Below, one piece after another: positions 1 to 7,415 of a stretch of DNA of 13,964 bases. A program made the translations under genes and the position numbers. The notes below the pieces were generated by a model. That model was not told the origin of the DNA. It saw nothing but the letters and a program-made list of their open reading frames with translations, and made no database searches. The DNA comes from Acholeplasmataceae bacterium (GTDB lineage Bacteria > Bacillota_I > Bacilli_A > ML615J-28 > CAG-698), in contig DUUA01000194.1 of NCBI GenBank assembly GCA_012841765.1, forward strand, positions 1-13,964, given 5' to 3'. Numbering within the stretch: position 1 is the stretch's first letter; each line of letters starts with the position of its first letter.

Positions 1-40
1 GTTATTATAAAATATTTAAAAATCATGTTTATATATAAAA

Positions 41-48
41 AGAAAGGA
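41..48 (+). promoter_or_regulatory. Ribosome binding site of the GHL10 gene
   Basis: AGAAAGGA lies 7 bases before the ATG at 56 and supports that start. The upstream 40 bases are very A+T rich and contain TATAAA-like strings, but any -35 box would fall at or outside the window edge, so I do not call a promoter. Confidence 0.75.
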
Positions 49-55
49 ATTTACT

Positions 56-2722
56 ATGAAGAAGTTTACTAAAAGTATAACTTTCGTTTTATTGATTGGT
101 CTTTCAATTATGTTAGGCGGATTAGTAAGTGTAAAAGCTATTGAAATGGAAAAAGTTTATGATATAAATGGACAACCAGTTGATTATTATCGTACTGATA
201 CAAATGTACTGATACCAAAAGATTATATTACTCCAGAAAGAGATTTTCGTGCTGCATGGGTAACACCACTAACTGGAGATATTACGGGTTTTAGCAGTGA
301 AGGACAATTTAAAGCTGAGATGACATCTGTTTTTCAAACTTTAGAATATTTTAATATGAATGCAATGATTTATCATGTTAGGATTATGAATGACTCTTTA
401 TATCCATCTAATTATAATCCATTTTCTAAATATTATAATGGAGATTCTGATTTTGATGCTTTGGAATGGTTAGTTGAAGAATCTCACCGAAGAGGTATTG
501 AGTTTCACGCTTGGATGAATCCATATAGAATATCTTCAAGTGAAACCGGAAGAACAAAAGATGAAATAGCTGCTAGCTTTCAAAGCAATAATGCTGCATC
601 AAACCCTGAAAACTTATTAGTTGGAAGTGGGGGAGAGATTTTAAATCCAGGAGAACCTGCAGTTAGACAGTTTTTATTAGACACAACTAGAGAATTAATT
701 AATAAATATGATGTGGATGCAATTCATTTTGATGACTATTTCTATATTCCTGGAATAGATGATACACATACAAGATTAAAATACAATCCTAAAAATTTAT
801 CATTAGCAGATTGGCGAAGAGAACAAGTTGATATTTTTATTAGAGATTTACATAATTTAATTGAAAATTATAACACTCTTAATCATAAAGCTATACAACT
901 TGGAATTTCGCCTTCAGGAATTTATCGTGATGGAGATGGTATAGTTACTTATGATGAAAATAATAATGCTATTACAAACGGTTCTAGCACTAGTGGATTT
1001 GCTCATTATGGGAATTATTTATATTCTGACACATTGTTATGGGCAAATGAGGGATGGATTGATTATTTAGTACCACAAAGCTATTGGTCATTTGACCATA
1101 ATACTGCCCGTTTTGCTGATGTTATGGATTGGTGGGATAAGGCATTAAGATACAAGGATGTTAATGTTTACTCAGGAATGGGTTTATATATGTCTGATAA
1201 AACAGTAAATAAATCATGGTCAACACAACCTGCTGTAGAAGCAGAAAGACAAGTTAGATATATTTCTAAATTAGATAAGATTACAGGTACTGTTGTTTTC
1301 TCTTATCAACATTTAGCTGCAAGTAAAAGTTCTATTGGAAGAATGAATTTGGTGATGTCAAATGCTTGGCATCAAAAAGCTTTACCAACTGAAGTTTTAT
1401 CATTAGGAGATAATATGATTACTCCTGGGAAGATTTCTAATTTAAATATTTCAAAAACTTCGCAGGGATTTAAGCTTCAGTTTAATGAAGCTGTTGATGC
1501 AAATAGATATGCTATTTATAGAAGCGCTGGCGCTTTAACTTATGCACCAGATCAACTTATTGATTTAATAGGTAACCATTCAGTTGATGGATTAATATCT
1601 TATATTGATCAAGATGTAATGGCTGGTAATTATAACTATGGGATAAAAGCATTATCGCCATCAAACACTTTGTCGGAAGCACTGGCAATTAATACTGCAG
1701 GAGCTCAAGATGGTGAATTATTAGAATTAGAACAAATTCAAAATATAGTTTTAACCGATAATTTATTTAAGGGAGAAACTATTAAAATTCGTTTTGATGC
1801 GATTTATTCAATTTATGGTAATAATGTTGAATATGATGTGTTATATTCAACTGATTTGACTAATTGGAATTCGATGAAACAAGAAGGATATGCTTTTACA
1901 CCTTCCAATGTGCAACCAACACAAGAATTTAAAATTGGGAATTATGATAAATTTTATATAAAAATAAAAGCTCATACAGATTTAGCATCTACTGAATCTA
2001 ATGTAATTGAAGTTAATACTTCTTTAAACTATGGAAAAATCAATGGATTAACTTTCTTTGAGGTTCCTTTTAGAAATAAGGAAATCACATTACAGTGGAA
2101 AGCAAAAGATATTGAGGATTTAAATTATAAAGTTCAATATTCTTATAATAATATTTTATGGCATGACATGGATTTAAGTGTTTCTCCTATCTTCGAGCAA
2201 AACAATTTTTTAAAAAAGAAGTATATTTTACCAAATGATAAATCGTTGATTTATGTAAAAGTTGTTGGATATGATGAAAGCGGAATGGCTTTTAGCGATA
2301 CTCTTAGAATTGAAACTAAACAATTTATTAATCTTCCAAATGAAGTTTTTATAAATAACCTTCCAAGTACTGAGGATATTTTTGTTTTTGAAGATGAAGA
2401 TATAATGATTTCTTGGGCTTCTCTTCCGGAAGGAACTAATTATTTAGTTACTTGGTCAGAAGATGGGATTAATTTTAATTCATTAAGAACTTATGATAGT
2501 AGTTATGAAGCAATTATAGGCGAAGAAACTACTTCATTTAAAATGATAGCAAGTTATTTAAATTATAAAGCATATTTTAAAGTTACTGTTTTATATGGTA
2601 ATAGTAATATTGACTTAGGAGTTTTTGAAGTATATACTACACCATACTTTCATTACTTACCTACTTTTGTATCATATATGTTTAATGAAAATTTAAATAT
2701 GTTAAGAAAAATAGGACAATAA
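56..2722 (+). CDS. Secreted GHL10 (DUF187, YngK/DigH-like) glycoside hydrolase-like protein with C-terminal Fn3-like modules
   Basis: An 888-residue exported protein. Residues 1-28 form a signal peptide: MKK, a hydrophobic core at 9-24, and a likely cleavage after VKA. There is no lipobox cysteine. Residues about 63-440 match the GHL10 TIM-barrel family: RAAWVTP (65-71), MIYHVR (104-109), HAWMNPYR (151-158), the hallmark HFDDYFY (224-230), GISPSG (283-288) and LVPQSYW (338-344). Family knowledge: E. coli DigH (YddW) in this family cleaves denuded peptidoglycan glycans at the divisome, and B. subtilis YngK is a homologue, so a glycan-cleaving envelope or extracellular role is inferred. After the barrel come about four beta-rich Fn3-like modules (roughly 456-550, 560-655, 660-755 and 758-862). 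The last three share a Tyr-x-Val-x-(Tyr/Trp)-Ser then aromatic pattern. The end (863-888) has no LPXTG or membrane anchor, so it is probably secreted. The substrate is unknown. It appears to be transcribed alone. Confidence 0.85.
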   Translation: MKKFTKSITFVLLIGLSIMLGGLVSVKAIEMEKVYDINGQPVDYYRTDTNVLIPKDYITPERDFRAAWVTPLTGDITGFSSEGQFKAEMTSVFQTLEYFNMNAMIYHVRIMNDSLYPSNYNPFSKYYNGDSDFDALEWLVEESHRRGIEFHAWMNPYRISSSETGRTKDEIAASFQSNNAASNPENLLVGSGGEILNPGEPAVRQFLLDTTRELINKYDVDAIHFDDYFYIPGIDDTHTRLKYNPKNLSLADWRREQVDIFIRDLHNLIENYNTLNHKAIQLGISPSGIYRDGDGIVTYDENNNAITNGSSTSGFAHYGNYLYSDTLLWANEGWIDYLVPQSYWSFDHNTARFADVMDWWDKALRYKDVNVYSGMGLYMSDKTVNKSWSTQPAVEAERQVRYISKLDKITGTVVFSYQHLAASKSSIGRMNLVMSNAWHQKALPTEVLSLGDNMITPGKISNLNISKTSQGFKLQFNEAVDANRYAIYRSAGALTYAPDQLIDLIGNHSVDGLISYIDQDVMAGNYNYGIKALSPSNTLSEALAINTAGAQDGELLELEQIQNIVLTDNLFKGETIKIRFDAIYSIYGNNVEYDVLYSTDLTNWNSMKQEGYAFTPSNVQPTQEFKIGNYDKFYIKIKAHTDLASTESNVIEVNTSLNYGKINGLTFFEVPFRNKEITLQWKAKDIEDLNYKVQYSYNNILWHDMDLSVSPIFEQNNFLKKKYILPNDKSLIYVKVVGYDESGMAFSDTLRIETKQFINLPNEVFINNLPSTEDIFVFEDEDIMISWASLPEGTNYLVTWSEDGINFNSLRTYDSSYEAIIGEETTSFKMIASYLNYKAYFKVTVLYGNSNIDLGVFEVYTTPYFHYLPTFVSYMFNENLNMLRKIGQ

Positions 2723-2727
2723 TATAA

Positions 2728-2760
2728 AAAAGAGAAGCAATTTATAACTGCTTCTCTTTT
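2728..2760. terminator. Bidirectional rho-independent terminator between convergent genes
   Basis: A perfect 12-bp stem (2728-2739 with 2749-2760; core AGAGAAGCA / TGCTTCTCT) encloses a 9-base loop. On the plus strand it is followed by a T-rich run into 2770. On the minus strand the 2726-2731 A run gives a U tract. It therefore serves the GHL10 gene in one direction and the HAD gene in the other. The HAD stop codon (2742-2744) lies in the loop and its last codons form one arm of the stem. Confidence 0.88.
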
Positions 2761-3560
2761 ATTAATTTTTTAAGAGCTTCATATACGCCATGGTTATCGA
2801 TAGTGTGAGTCAAATGTTTAGCTTTAGCTAATAATTCTGGATGGGAATTTCCCATGGCAAAACCTTTGTTAACATATTCAATCATTTCAATATCATTGTG
2901 TCCATCACCGATAGCAATAGTATTTTTATGATCAATATTATAATAGTTGGCAATATGTTTTAGTCCAACTGCCTTAGATGTATCATAACAATAAATTTCA
3001 GAAATAACAAAATCTGCACTTTTCCAAAACCGTATTTTAAATTGAGTAGTAAAGTTCTCATTAATATACTTTACTAATTTTTCTTCTGAACCAATTTTAG
3101 AGAAAATAATTGCTCCATTTGGATCCTCGTGTAAGATTTCTTTAAATTCTCCAACATGTAAAATTCCACCATCTTTATGAAGGTAATGTTTAATACTGTC
3201 ATCTTGTTTCCATAAATATATATCATCCTCTACTTCACTAAAAATATTTAAAATTACATCTTTATTATCATTAATAATTTTAAAAATATGTTGACGATTG
3301 ATAGTTCCCATATGTTTTGGGAAAGAAGAATCATTAGGATTATGAACTAAAGCTCCGTTGTAATTGACTATTGGAGTTTTAAGTTTTAATAAATCATAAT
3401 ATTTTTTTGTAGACCGATATGGACGACCTGTTGCCAAGACAACATAGTGTTTCTTTGATAATTTTTTTAAAAGTTTAAAACTTTTAGTGTCAATTTCATC
3501 AAAGTTTTTAATTAAAGTTCCATCTAAATCTACAGCAATTAAATGTTTTTGTTTTTTCAT
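2742..3560 (-). CDS. Cof-type HAD-superfamily sugar/metabolite phosphatase
   Basis: A 272-residue cytosolic hydrolase of the HAD IIB (Cof) family. The four motifs are visible: motif I VDLDGTL (10-16; nucleophile Asp11, acid/base Asp13), motif II ATGRP (43-47; Thr44), motif III Lys196 in TSKAVGL, and motif IV GDGHND (218-223; Mg-binding Asp219 and Asp223). The segment between about 85 and 190 is the C2-type cap that selects substrate. Length is typical of the family. Members dephosphorylate sugar phosphates, pyridoxal phosphate, flavin nucleotides and similar compounds; the cap does not let me name the substrate. It is the only minus-strand gene here, converging on the GHL10 gene and diverging from the ftsK operon. 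Its own promoter lies just upstream. The start is supported by GGTGG (3565-3569 on the minus strand), 4 bases from the ATG. Confidence 0.93.
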   Translation of the reverse strand: MKKQKHLIAVDLDGTLIKNFDEIDTKSFKLLKKLSKKHYVVLATGRPYRSTKKYYDLLKLKTPIVNYNGALVHNPNDSSFPKHMGTINRQHIFKIINDNKDVILNIFSEVEDDIYLWKQDDSIKHYLHKDGGILHVGEFKEILHEDPNGAIIFSKIGSEEKLVKYINENFTTQFKIRFWKSADFVISEIYCYDTSKAVGLKHIANYYNIDHKNTIAIGDGHNDIEMIEYVNKGFAMGNSHPELLAKAKHLTHTIDNHGVYEALKKLIKEKQL

Positions 3561-3582
3561 AATACCACCATTTCATTTTTAT

Positions 3583-3611
3583 ATAATATCATAAAAAGAA
3601 ATAAAATTCAA
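3583..3611 (-). promoter_or_regulatory. Sigma-A-type promoter of the HAD gene
   Basis: Read on the minus strand, a -35 box TTGAAT (3606-3611) and a -10 box TATTAT (3583-3588) are separated by 17 bases, about 20 bases before the ATG. The background is very A+T rich, so chance -10 boxes are common; the correctly spaced TTGA is the supporting evidence. Confidence 0.5.
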
Positions 3612-3684
3612 TTTTAAAAACAAAATTATTGGTTTTATTGGATAATATTTATTTAAGGACAATTTATAAGACATTGATAAATGA

Positions 3685-3713
3685 TTGCAAAAAAGTGATA
3701 AATGTAGTAAAAT
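3685..3713 (+). promoter_or_regulatory. Sigma-A-type promoter of the ftsK-lepB-rbgA-rnhB operon
   Basis: TTGCAA (3685-3690) and TAAAAT (3708-3713) are separated by 17 bases. The predicted start is near 3720, giving a leader of about 20 bases before the TTG start. A 9-base direct repeat, TGATAAATG, occurs at 3675-3683 and 3696-3704. The copies are 21 bases apart and flank the -35 box, so they could be a regulator site (inference). The rest of 3561-3684 holds only the divergent HAD promoter and A+T-rich spacer. Confidence 0.6.
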
Positions 3714-3729
3714 AAATACAATGATAAAA

Positions 3730-3737
3730 AGGGGTGA
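3730..3737 (+). promoter_or_regulatory. Ribosome binding site that decides the start of the membrane-protein gene
   Basis: AGGGGTGA is a good match to the 16S 3' end and sits 5 bases before TTG at 3743. The in-frame GTG at 3734 is part of this site and has no ribosome site of its own, so TTG 3743 is preferred. Confidence 0.75.
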
Positions 3738-3742
3738 GCAAT

Positions 3743-4540
3743 TTGTTTTTAAGCATAAGTGATGTTCTTCGAGAAGTATATGAAAATTTCTTTGTCGAGT
3801 TTTCATGGTCTAGTTTGCTAACTTTGCTTTTTGGAATACTAATTGGTATTCTTTTTTGTCTTATGACATATCTAGTCTTTATAACTGTTAGATTTAAAAA
3901 TGATAAGTCTTTGAGTTATATTAAAGAAGTTGATATTAATGATGAAGATTTAAAAAGAAGTGTTACAAATGCAAGAAATCAATATATTGAAGAATGTTCT
4001 TATTTAAAATCAGGAGAAAAAATTGTTAAACTTAAAGATATTTCTCTTGCTTTGATTGATGATATTGCTTTATTTTATTATCCTGATTCAAAATATCCTA
4101 AGTTTGAATTATCAATTTCTGAAGTTTTATTATTGACTCATTATATTTCAGATAGAATTGACACAATATTTAAAGGCCCTATTTTAAAACGTCTTAAAGA
4201 AATTAGAATTTCATCTATTTTAAATGCTCTTGATGCTAAAAAAGTTGCTGAAGAAAATAAAATAGTAAAGACAGTTACTAATACTAAAGTAAGAAATTTT
4301 ATTAGAACAGTTGGTGGAGTTTTAAATTATGTAAATCCTGTTTATTGGATAAAAAAACTAATGATTGATGCTACTTTTACGGCTGCTTTGAATAAAATTT
4401 CTTTAACTGTTATTGATATAATAGCAGAAGAAACAAATAAAGTTTATAGTAAAAGTTTATTTGTTGATAGGCTAGATTTAGAAATAGATAAATCAGCTGA
4501 TGAAATTCAAAAAATAATTGAAGAAGATGGAGAAGAGTAA
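3743..4540 (+). CDS. Unknown single-span membrane protein, upstream partner gene of ftsK
   Basis: 265 residues from the TTG start. I do not recognise the family. A 20-residue N-terminal segment is followed by one long hydrophobic stretch (about 24-49, rich in Leu, Ile, Phe and Gly) and then Arg-Phe-Lys-Asn-Asp-Lys, which suggests a membrane anchor with the remaining ~210 residues in the cytoplasm by the positive-inside rule. That domain looks mostly helical. It contains an acidic segment near 64-70, a YPDS-x-YP stretch near 107-113, a basic helix around 143-155, an NPVYWIKK motif near 202-209, and an acidic C-terminus. No catalytic motif is evident. The gene leads the operon and ends one base before the ftsK ATG, and its last codons carry the ftsK ribosome site, so the two should be co-translated. 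Because this FtsK lacks its own membrane domain, a role as its membrane tether is possible but purely inferred. Confidence 0.8.
   Translation: MFLSISDVLREVYENFFVEFSWSSLLTLLFGILIGILFCLMTYLVFITVRFKNDKSLSYIKEVDINDEDLKRSVTNARNQYIEECSYLKSGEKIVKLKDISLALIDDIALFYYPDSKYPKFELSISEVLLLTHYISDRIDTIFKGPILKRLKEIRISSILNALDAKKVAEENKIVKTVTNTKVRNFIRTVGGVLNYVNPVYWIKKLMIDATFTAALNKISLTVIDIIAEETNKVYSKSLFVDRLDLEIDKSADEIQKIIEEDGEE
4528..4537 (+). promoter_or_regulatory. Ribosome binding site that decides the ftsK start
   Basis: TGGAGAAGAG lies inside the last codons of the upstream gene; its GGAG is 9 bases before ATG 4542. In-frame TTG 4518 and ATG 4527 would add only 8 and 5 residues and lack a well-placed site. 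Confidence 0.65.
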
Positions 4541-4541
4541 A

Positions 4542-6578
4542 ATGAAATCAAATAAAAAGAATTTTTTTATTCCAAAAATTGAAGAACAAGATGAAACAGA
4601 AATAAATAAAGCAGAAAAGACTAAAAAAAGTTTTATTTCTCCGATATCTGGAAGAAACGTAAAAGATAATCAATCTTTCCCGTTTGTTCAATATGGAAAT
4701 AAAGGATTGCAATATGAAGCTTTTCGAGACACTAAAACAGATAACAGTGAAGAGATTAATAAAAGATTTAAAGATTCTTATGGGCAAAAGTCACAAATTA
4801 TTGAAAGCGAAAATAGAAGTAAAAAAGCTTTAAACCAAATTCCTGACTATTTAAAAAAAGAACAAGATGATACCAAAAAGAAAATTGTTAAAAGTTCTCA
4901 AAATACAGCAAGCACTATTGTTTCTAGACAAGAAATTTCAAAATCTGTATTTGTAGAAGCAAATTTTCAAGAGGATGAATTAATTGATAGTAGCTATGAA
5001 GACTTGAATATAAATACAGGTCAAAAACATGAAAATGAATTTATTGAAAATAAGCATATAAATAGAAATTTACCTGAATCTGCCAATGATGAAAATGGGT
5101 GGAATGGTAGAAAAGTACCTAAACCGCAAACTGTCTCTAGAAAAGTTGGGAGAAGATATATAGCTCCTTCTGTTGAATTATTAAAGAAGGGAAGAGGAAA
5201 ATCTGGAGATGATTTAGTTTACGTTAATAAACAAAGAGAAATTATTGATAACACTTTATCTGAATTCCATATTGCAGGGCATGTTACATATTATACAAAA
5301 GGCCCTGCTGTTACGCAATTTGAGATAAAACTTGATGGCGGAGTTAAAGTAGAGAAGATTAAAAACATTGCTAGCAATTTACAAATGGATTTAAAATGTA
5401 AATCACTAAGAATTGAAGCTCCAATTCCAGGTAAGTCAACTGTTGGGCTAGAAGTACCTAATATTAAACAAGATTTTGTTATGTTAGGTGAATTTTTAAC
5501 TAATAAAGAATTTTTAAATGATGGTAATCCATTAAATGTTGTTTTAGGATTAGATATTTCTGGCAATCCTGTTTATTTAGATATTGGAGAAATGCCACAT
5601 GGCTTAATTGCTGGAACAACAGGTTCAGGTAAAAGCGTATGTATTAATTGTATGATAATTAGTATGCTTTATAAAGCTGATCCTGATGATGTTAAATTAC
5701 TATTAATTGATCCTAAATTTATTGAGTTTTCAAATTATGAAGAAATACCTCATTTAATATCACCGGTAATTAATGATTCTAAATTAGCTGCAGCTGGTTT
5801 AAAATGGGCAGTAGATGAAATGCAGAAGAGATATATGCTTTTTAAAACTTCTAAACAAAGAAATATTGGAGCCTATAATGAATTTGCGAAAATGAATCCG
5901 AAAATAGAAAAATTACCATATATTATAATTATTATAGATGAATTAGCAGATCTTATGGGGGCAACAGGAAATAGTGTTGAAGAATATATTCAAAGACTTG
6001 CTCAAAAAGCTAGAGCTGCTGGAATCCATTTAATTATAGCGACACAAAGACCTTCAACAGATATTATTAAAGGAACCATTAAAGCAAATATTCAAACAAG
6101 AATTGCTTTTGCTGTAAACTCACAAGTAGATTCAATGGTTATATTAGACCATACTGGTGCTGATAAGTTGCTAGGAAAAGGTGATATGCTATATAGCGAT
6201 GGAGTTACAGATATGAGGCTTCAAGGAGCATTTATTACTGACAGTGAAATTTCTGCAATTACTACTTATTTGACAGAAAAATATTCTCCAAATTATATGT
6301 TTACTCAAGAAGACTTGCAAAAAAGAATCGAAGATGAAGAAACAAATAAAATTAATTTTCGAGAAGATGAATTTTTTGATATTATTGCTGTTTTTGTTGT
6401 TAAAAATGATGCAGCATCAATTAATAGAATTCAAAAAGAATTTGGGATAGGTTTTAATAGAGCTCAAAGTATTATGCTAGGATTAGAAGAATTGGGAATT
6501 GTTTCAGAGGGTATGGGTAGTAGATCAAGAAATGTCTTAGTGACTTCAGAAGAATTAGACGTAATTCTTGGTAGTTAA
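4542..6578 (+). CDS. ftsK: FtsK/SpoIIIE-family DNA translocase without an N-terminal membrane domain (SftA-like architecture)
   Basis: A 678-residue hexameric DNA pump that would clear and segregate chromosomal DNA at the division site. Residues 1 to about 200 are hydrophilic, Lys/Glu/Asn/Ser-rich and probably disordered. They contain no hydrophobic span, unlike canonical FtsK or SpoIIIE with about four N-terminal spans; this resembles the soluble SftA (YtpT) of Bacillus. A short FISPISGR segment (31-38) may be a protein-binding motif. The motor follows: an alpha-like domain at about 215-310 starting near YIAPSVELL; Walker A GTTGSGKS (358-365); IDPKFIEF (389-396); Walker B with Asp466 and Glu467 in IIDELADLM; and ATQRPSTD (500-507). 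The winged-helix gamma domain that reads oriented DNA sequences is at about 607-678, with GIGFNRAQ at 635-642. The motor and gamma domains look complete. The gene is one base after the membrane-protein gene, and its stop overlaps the lepB ribosome site. Confidence 0.93.
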   Translation: MKSNKKNFFIPKIEEQDETEINKAEKTKKSFISPISGRNVKDNQSFPFVQYGNKGLQYEAFRDTKTDNSEEINKRFKDSYGQKSQIIESENRSKKALNQIPDYLKKEQDDTKKKIVKSSQNTASTIVSRQEISKSVFVEANFQEDELIDSSYEDLNINTGQKHENEFIENKHINRNLPESANDENGWNGRKVPKPQTVSRKVGRRYIAPSVELLKKGRGKSGDDLVYVNKQREIIDNTLSEFHIAGHVTYYTKGPAVTQFEIKLDGGVKVEKIKNIASNLQMDLKCKSLRIEAPIPGKSTVGLEVPNIKQDFVMLGEFLTNKEFLNDGNPLNVVLGLDISGNPVYLDIGEMPHGLIAGTTGSGKSVCINCMIISMLYKADPDDVKLLLIDPKFIEFSNYEEIPHLISPVINDSKLAAAGLKWAVDEMQKRYMLFKTSKQRNIGAYNEFAKMNPKIEKLPYIIIIIDELADLMGATGNSVEEYIQRLAQKARAAGIHLIIATQRPSTDIIKGTIKANIQTRIAFAVNSQVDSMVILDHTGADKLLGKGDMLYSDGVTDMRLQGAFITDSEISAITTYLTEKYSPNYMFTQEDLQKRIEDEETNKINFREDEFFDIIAVFVVKNDAASINRIQKEFGIGFNRAQSIMLGLEELGIVSEGMGSRSRNVLVTSEELDVILGS

Positions 6579-6587
6579 GGAAAAAAT

Positions 6588-7406
6588 ATGGATGGTTTAA
6601 TTTTTAAAAATAAGTTAACAAATAAAATAAATTTTATCATCTTACAATTATTAATATTTTTTATTTTATTTGTTACATTAGGAAAAACTAGAAGTGGTGT
6701 GAAAAGTTTTTTTGTTTATTTAAGTTTTGCTTTACTTTTTTTTGCCACATTAATCGGGTTTTTGAATTTGGGAAAATACAAAATTAAAACAAAAAATATA
6801 ATTTATATACTTAGTGATTTTGGAAGTTTGTTTGCTTCAGTCATTTTATCTGTTGAAATCATTTTCTTTTTTGTTTTGTTTCCGGCATCAGTAAGTCAAA
6901 ATTCAATGATGAATACTTTATTTGATGGTGATTTTATAATAGTATCTCCAAATATCAAAATAAAAAGGTTTGATATTGTTGTTGCTGAATATGATAACGA
7001 ATTAAATGAGGATATTCCTGGCTTAAGTGACAAAGAAGTAATTGTCAAAAGAATAATAGGGTTTCCTGGTGATAACATTAAGTTTTATGATCATAAATTA
7101 TATATTAATGGAATGGAAGTCAATGAACAATATTTTAAAGATAATAAACAAACAGTAACAGAGTTTAATTTTCAAGAAATTAATAATAAAACAAATGATT
7201 TTTCTTTTGAAGATTATGATTTTAAAGATAAATTAGATTATATAGAAGACCAGTATTATATTCCCAAAGGACATTATTTTTTAATGGGAGATAATCGTAA
7301 ATTTAGTATTGACAGTAGAGATATGGGCGTTTTTTCATTTGACCAATTAAGAGGTGTGGTTATTTTTAAATTTGAAAGTTTTTTTCAAATCAAAAGACTA
7401 AGATAG
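6588..7406 (+). CDS. lepB: Signal peptidase I with extra N-terminal membrane spans
   Basis: A 272-residue membrane serine protease of the S26 family that removes signal peptides from exported proteins. Three hydrophobic segments are seen (about 13-31, 38-61 and 78-100); most Gram-positive homologues have one and are nearer 180 residues. Catalytic motifs: Ser106 in NSMMNTL (box B), Lys154 in VKRIIGFPGD (box D, 153-162) and GDNRKFSIDSRDMG (box E, 234-247). Box B normally reads SMxPTL; here Asn109 replaces the proline. The stretch between boxes D and E is somewhat long, with an Asn/Asp/Phe-rich insertion at about 183-220. The ATG at 6588 is 7 bases after AAGG, which overlaps the ftsK stop codon. 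It is the third gene of the operon and the natural processing enzyme for substrates of the SRP/Sec route encoded nearby. Confidence 0.9.
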   Translation: MDGLIFKNKLTNKINFIILQLLIFFILFVTLGKTRSGVKSFFVYLSFALLFFATLIGFLNLGKYKIKTKNIIYILSDFGSLFASVILSVEIIFFFVLFPASVSQNSMMNTLFDGDFIIVSPNIKIKRFDIVVAEYDNELNEDIPGLSDKEVIVKRIIGFPGDNIKFYDHKLYINGMEVNEQYFKDNKQTVTEFNFQEINNKTNDFSFEDYDFKDKLDYIEDQYYIPKGHYFLMGDNRKFSIDSRDMGVFSFDQLRGVVIFKFESFFQIKRLR

Positions 7407-7415
7407 GAGAGTGTT

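Noticed and set aside
3626..3648. Inverted repeat ATTAT...ATAAT in the intergenic region as a hairpin regulator
   Set aside because: Only 5 A/T pairs with a 12-base loop; not distinguishable from chance in DNA this A+T rich.
3579..3806. 75-codon minus-strand frame across the divergent intergenic region
   Set aside because: It covers both predicted promoters and the start of the membrane-protein gene, has an A+T-driven composition, and shows no recognisable motif or convincing ribosome site.
4518..4541. Genuine overlap of the membrane-protein gene with ftsK via a TTG start
   Set aside because: The TTG has no ribosome site, while GGAG before ATG 4542 is well placed; the eight extra residues add nothing family-like.
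4548..4787. Minus-strand frame opposite the FtsK linker
   Set aside because: Phe/Ile/Ser-rich complement of a Lys/Glu-rich coding stretch; it is an antisense shadow of the real gene.
5291..5566. Minus-strand frame opposite the FtsK alpha-like domain
   Set aside because: Lies wholly within a strongly conserved family region on the plus strand, with no independent start signal.
6890..7330. LepB as an inactive pseudoenzyme because of the box B change
   Set aside because: Catalytic Ser106 and Lys154 and box E are all intact; only the non-catalytic proline is replaced, so loss of activity is not supported.
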